Source: an uncultured Prolixibacteraceae bacterium
GTDB taxonomy: Bacteria > Bacteroidota > Bacteroidia > Bacteroidales > Prolixibacteraceae
Assembly (NCBI GenBank): GCA_937915865.1
Contig: CALGIG010000063.1
Coordinates: 108,020-172,019 of the forward strand
Direction of reading: 5' to 3'
DNA length: 64,000 nucleotides
The notes beneath the pieces were generated by a model, which worked only from the letters and a program-made list of their open reading frames with translations, was not told the DNA's origin and did not search any database. Of this stretch, positions 63,048-64,000 are shown piece by piece (position 1 is the first letter of the stretch; the number at the start of each line of letters is the position of its first letter). Position numbers and translations under genes: made by a program.

Positions 63048-63182
63048 TAGTTCAACAATGTATATACAAAATAGGCGTGATAGTAGTAAATTCAACGGTT
63101 TTAGCCCGCTTCAAAGTCGTAACGGTTTGATAAGTTTGAAGCCCGCAATCGCCTACTTTGCATATACTTTCCGTTAGTCAGA
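63048..63182 (+). repeat. attC-like site 6
   Basis: Left box TAGTTCAAC (63048-63056), the exact inverse of cassette 5's GTTGAACTA. Arms GTATATACAAAATAGGCG and CGCCTACTTTGCATATAC flank a loop whose sequence closely matches site 2. The next core is GTTAGTCAGA (63173-63182). Confidence 0.8.
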
Positions 63183-63201
63183 ATCAAAAAGACTCATTAA
63201 A

Positions 63202-63876
63202 ATGAAAGTATTTAGTTTATCAATTTACATTATAAGTCTACTTAGTTTTAATTCTTGTACAAATTCATCTGAGTCGAAACTTGAGAGTGAGATCATTAAT
63301 GACATATTTTTACAAATAACGGACATTGACAGATGGTACCCAATTTTTCCTCCTCCACCTCCACCCCAATTAATTGATAAAAATGGGAATATTAATATTG
63401 ATAGTCTTAATGAAAAAAAATATAACGAATTTATCTCAAAAATTAACTCCTCAAGACACGTCTTATCTATAGAGGATTCAACATATCTCTCTTTGGATAC
63501 AGCCAAAATAATTGAGAATTTAAAAGCCGAAGGACTTTATTCTAGTTTTAAAATGGGTATAATTAACTTCATACAGGATAATAAAAATGGTATTCCCATA
63601 AGAATAAATGAAATTAAGAATACGGGGCAATATGAATTAATAAAAAGAAGTGAAATCCTTCCCAAAGGATTCAATTTTAGGATAAATCCAAACATCAATT
63701 GGACATATTGTTACTTTGGGAATTTGATGTTTTCGAAACCACTTATAGATGAGAATAAAAAGTATGGATTAATAGTTTTTGAAAAGATATGCGGATACGA
63801 ATGCGACGTCGAATATATTCTGATTATTAGAAGAACAAAAGACAAATGGATAATAGATAGAAAAATATTGATTTAA
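63202..63876 (+). CDS. Unknown lipoprotein in cassette 6
   Basis: A 224-aa predicted lipoprotein (SFNSC lipobox at about residue 19), followed by a proline run (FPPPPPPQ) and a body with no recognised domain; aromatic-rich C-terminal strands (FGNLMFSKP, CGYECDVEYILIIRR) suggest a compact beta fold. It would be exported and anchored. A+T-rich like the other cassette genes. Confidence 0.72.
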   Translation: MKVFSLSIYIISLLSFNSCTNSSESKLESEIINDIFLQITDIDRWYPIFPPPPPPQLIDKNGNINIDSLNEKKYNEFISKINSSRHVLSIEDSTYLSLDTAKIIENLKAEGLYSSFKMGIINFIQDNKNGIPIRINEIKNTGQYELIKRSEILPKGFNFRINPNINWTYCYFGNLMFSKPLIDENKKYGLIVFEKICGYECDVEYILIIRRTKDKWIIDRKILI

Positions 63877-63883
63877 GTACAAC

Positions 63884-64000
63884 CGCTAACAATTTGCTAA
63901 TTGCATTGCGGGTGCAGTGGTGTGCGTTGCCGCTGCTCCTTTCTCGACCGTCATCCCGGTTCCCGGGACTGACGCTCTTCGAAATCCGCAACGACAACTT
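63884..64000 (+). repeat. attC-like site 7 (cut by window edge)
   Basis: CGCTAAC (63884-63890) begins the site; TTGCATTGCGG near the left and CCGCAACGACAA near the window edge form a hairpin. The right core lies outside the window. Confidence 0.55.

Noticed and set aside
62585..64000. Integron integrase inside the array
   Set aside because: Only a short N-terminal recombinase-like remnant is present; no catalytic R-H-R-Y region is found in any frame.
1..64000. tRNA genes
   Set aside because: Apart from the tRNA-like part of the tmRNA, no cloverleaf with a T-arm consensus was recognised; a systematic scan could not be run.

Overview
The window is a piece of a Bacteroidota chromosome. Evidence for this is a SusC/SusD polysaccharide-utilisation locus (PUL), a gliding-type GldF-GldG protein, the two-subunit 2-oxoacid:ferredoxin oxidoreductase, a tmRNA whose tag reads GENNYALAA, and near absence of Shine-Dalgarno sequences. 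The gene mix resembles free-living Marinilabiliales/Prolixibacteraceae-like anaerobes or facultative anaerobes; that lineage guess is inference.

Layout. 1-1.1 kb: start of folE (cut by the window edge) and yaaA. 1.25-10.9 kb: a beta-glucan (laminarin-type) PUL on the minus strand: SusC, SusD, a PKD surface glycan-binding lipoprotein, a BACON-GH16 endoglucanase and a GH30 remnant. The PUL looks partly decayed: the sensor-regulator next to susC is a pseudogene with stops and frameshifts, and the GH30 gene has lost its N-terminal part. 11-35 kb: mostly housekeeping genes (aldose epimerase-like, KorAB, gamma carbonic anhydrase, RsmF-like methyltransferase, APS reductase, MFS, SurE, LpxB, GldFG fusion, DnaN, DnaQ-like exonuclease, FAH hydrolase, HlyD/TolC pair), then tmRNA at 35.4 kb.

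36-50.4 kb: a respiratory block. A Cys-rich Crp/Fnr regulator is followed by a hexaheme collagen-like lipoprotein, a monoheme lipoprotein and a beta-barrel; then a heptaheme cytochrome with a cytochrome b; a 19-heme c / cytochrome b fusion; a NapC/NirT-type cytochrome; a tetraheme cytochrome; and the fused cytochrome c synthase CcsBA. I count 43 CXXCH sites plus one CX3CH. Together they could move electrons between quinone, periplasm and outer membrane; the terminal acceptor is not evident.

50.4-56 kb: a Tat-type Gfo/Idh/MocA oxidoreductase and a TIM-barrel isomerase, then a gene-poor stretch with several copies of a palindromic repeat, thirteen 21-bp tandem repeats and a 299-aa protein.

56.1-64 kb: an integron-like gene-cassette array without an integrase in view. 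Each unit starts with a GTT core and ends with an inverted copy of its own first bases, followed by a long imperfect hairpin (attC-like) leading to the next GTT. Cassettes carry an Mrr-like nuclease, a small unknown gene with a convergent 52-codon ORF, a 922-aa SIR2 protein (probable anti-phage NADase), a serine beta-lactamase-like hydrolase, a tyrosine-recombinase remnant and an unknown lipoprotein. This is the most unusual structure in the window.
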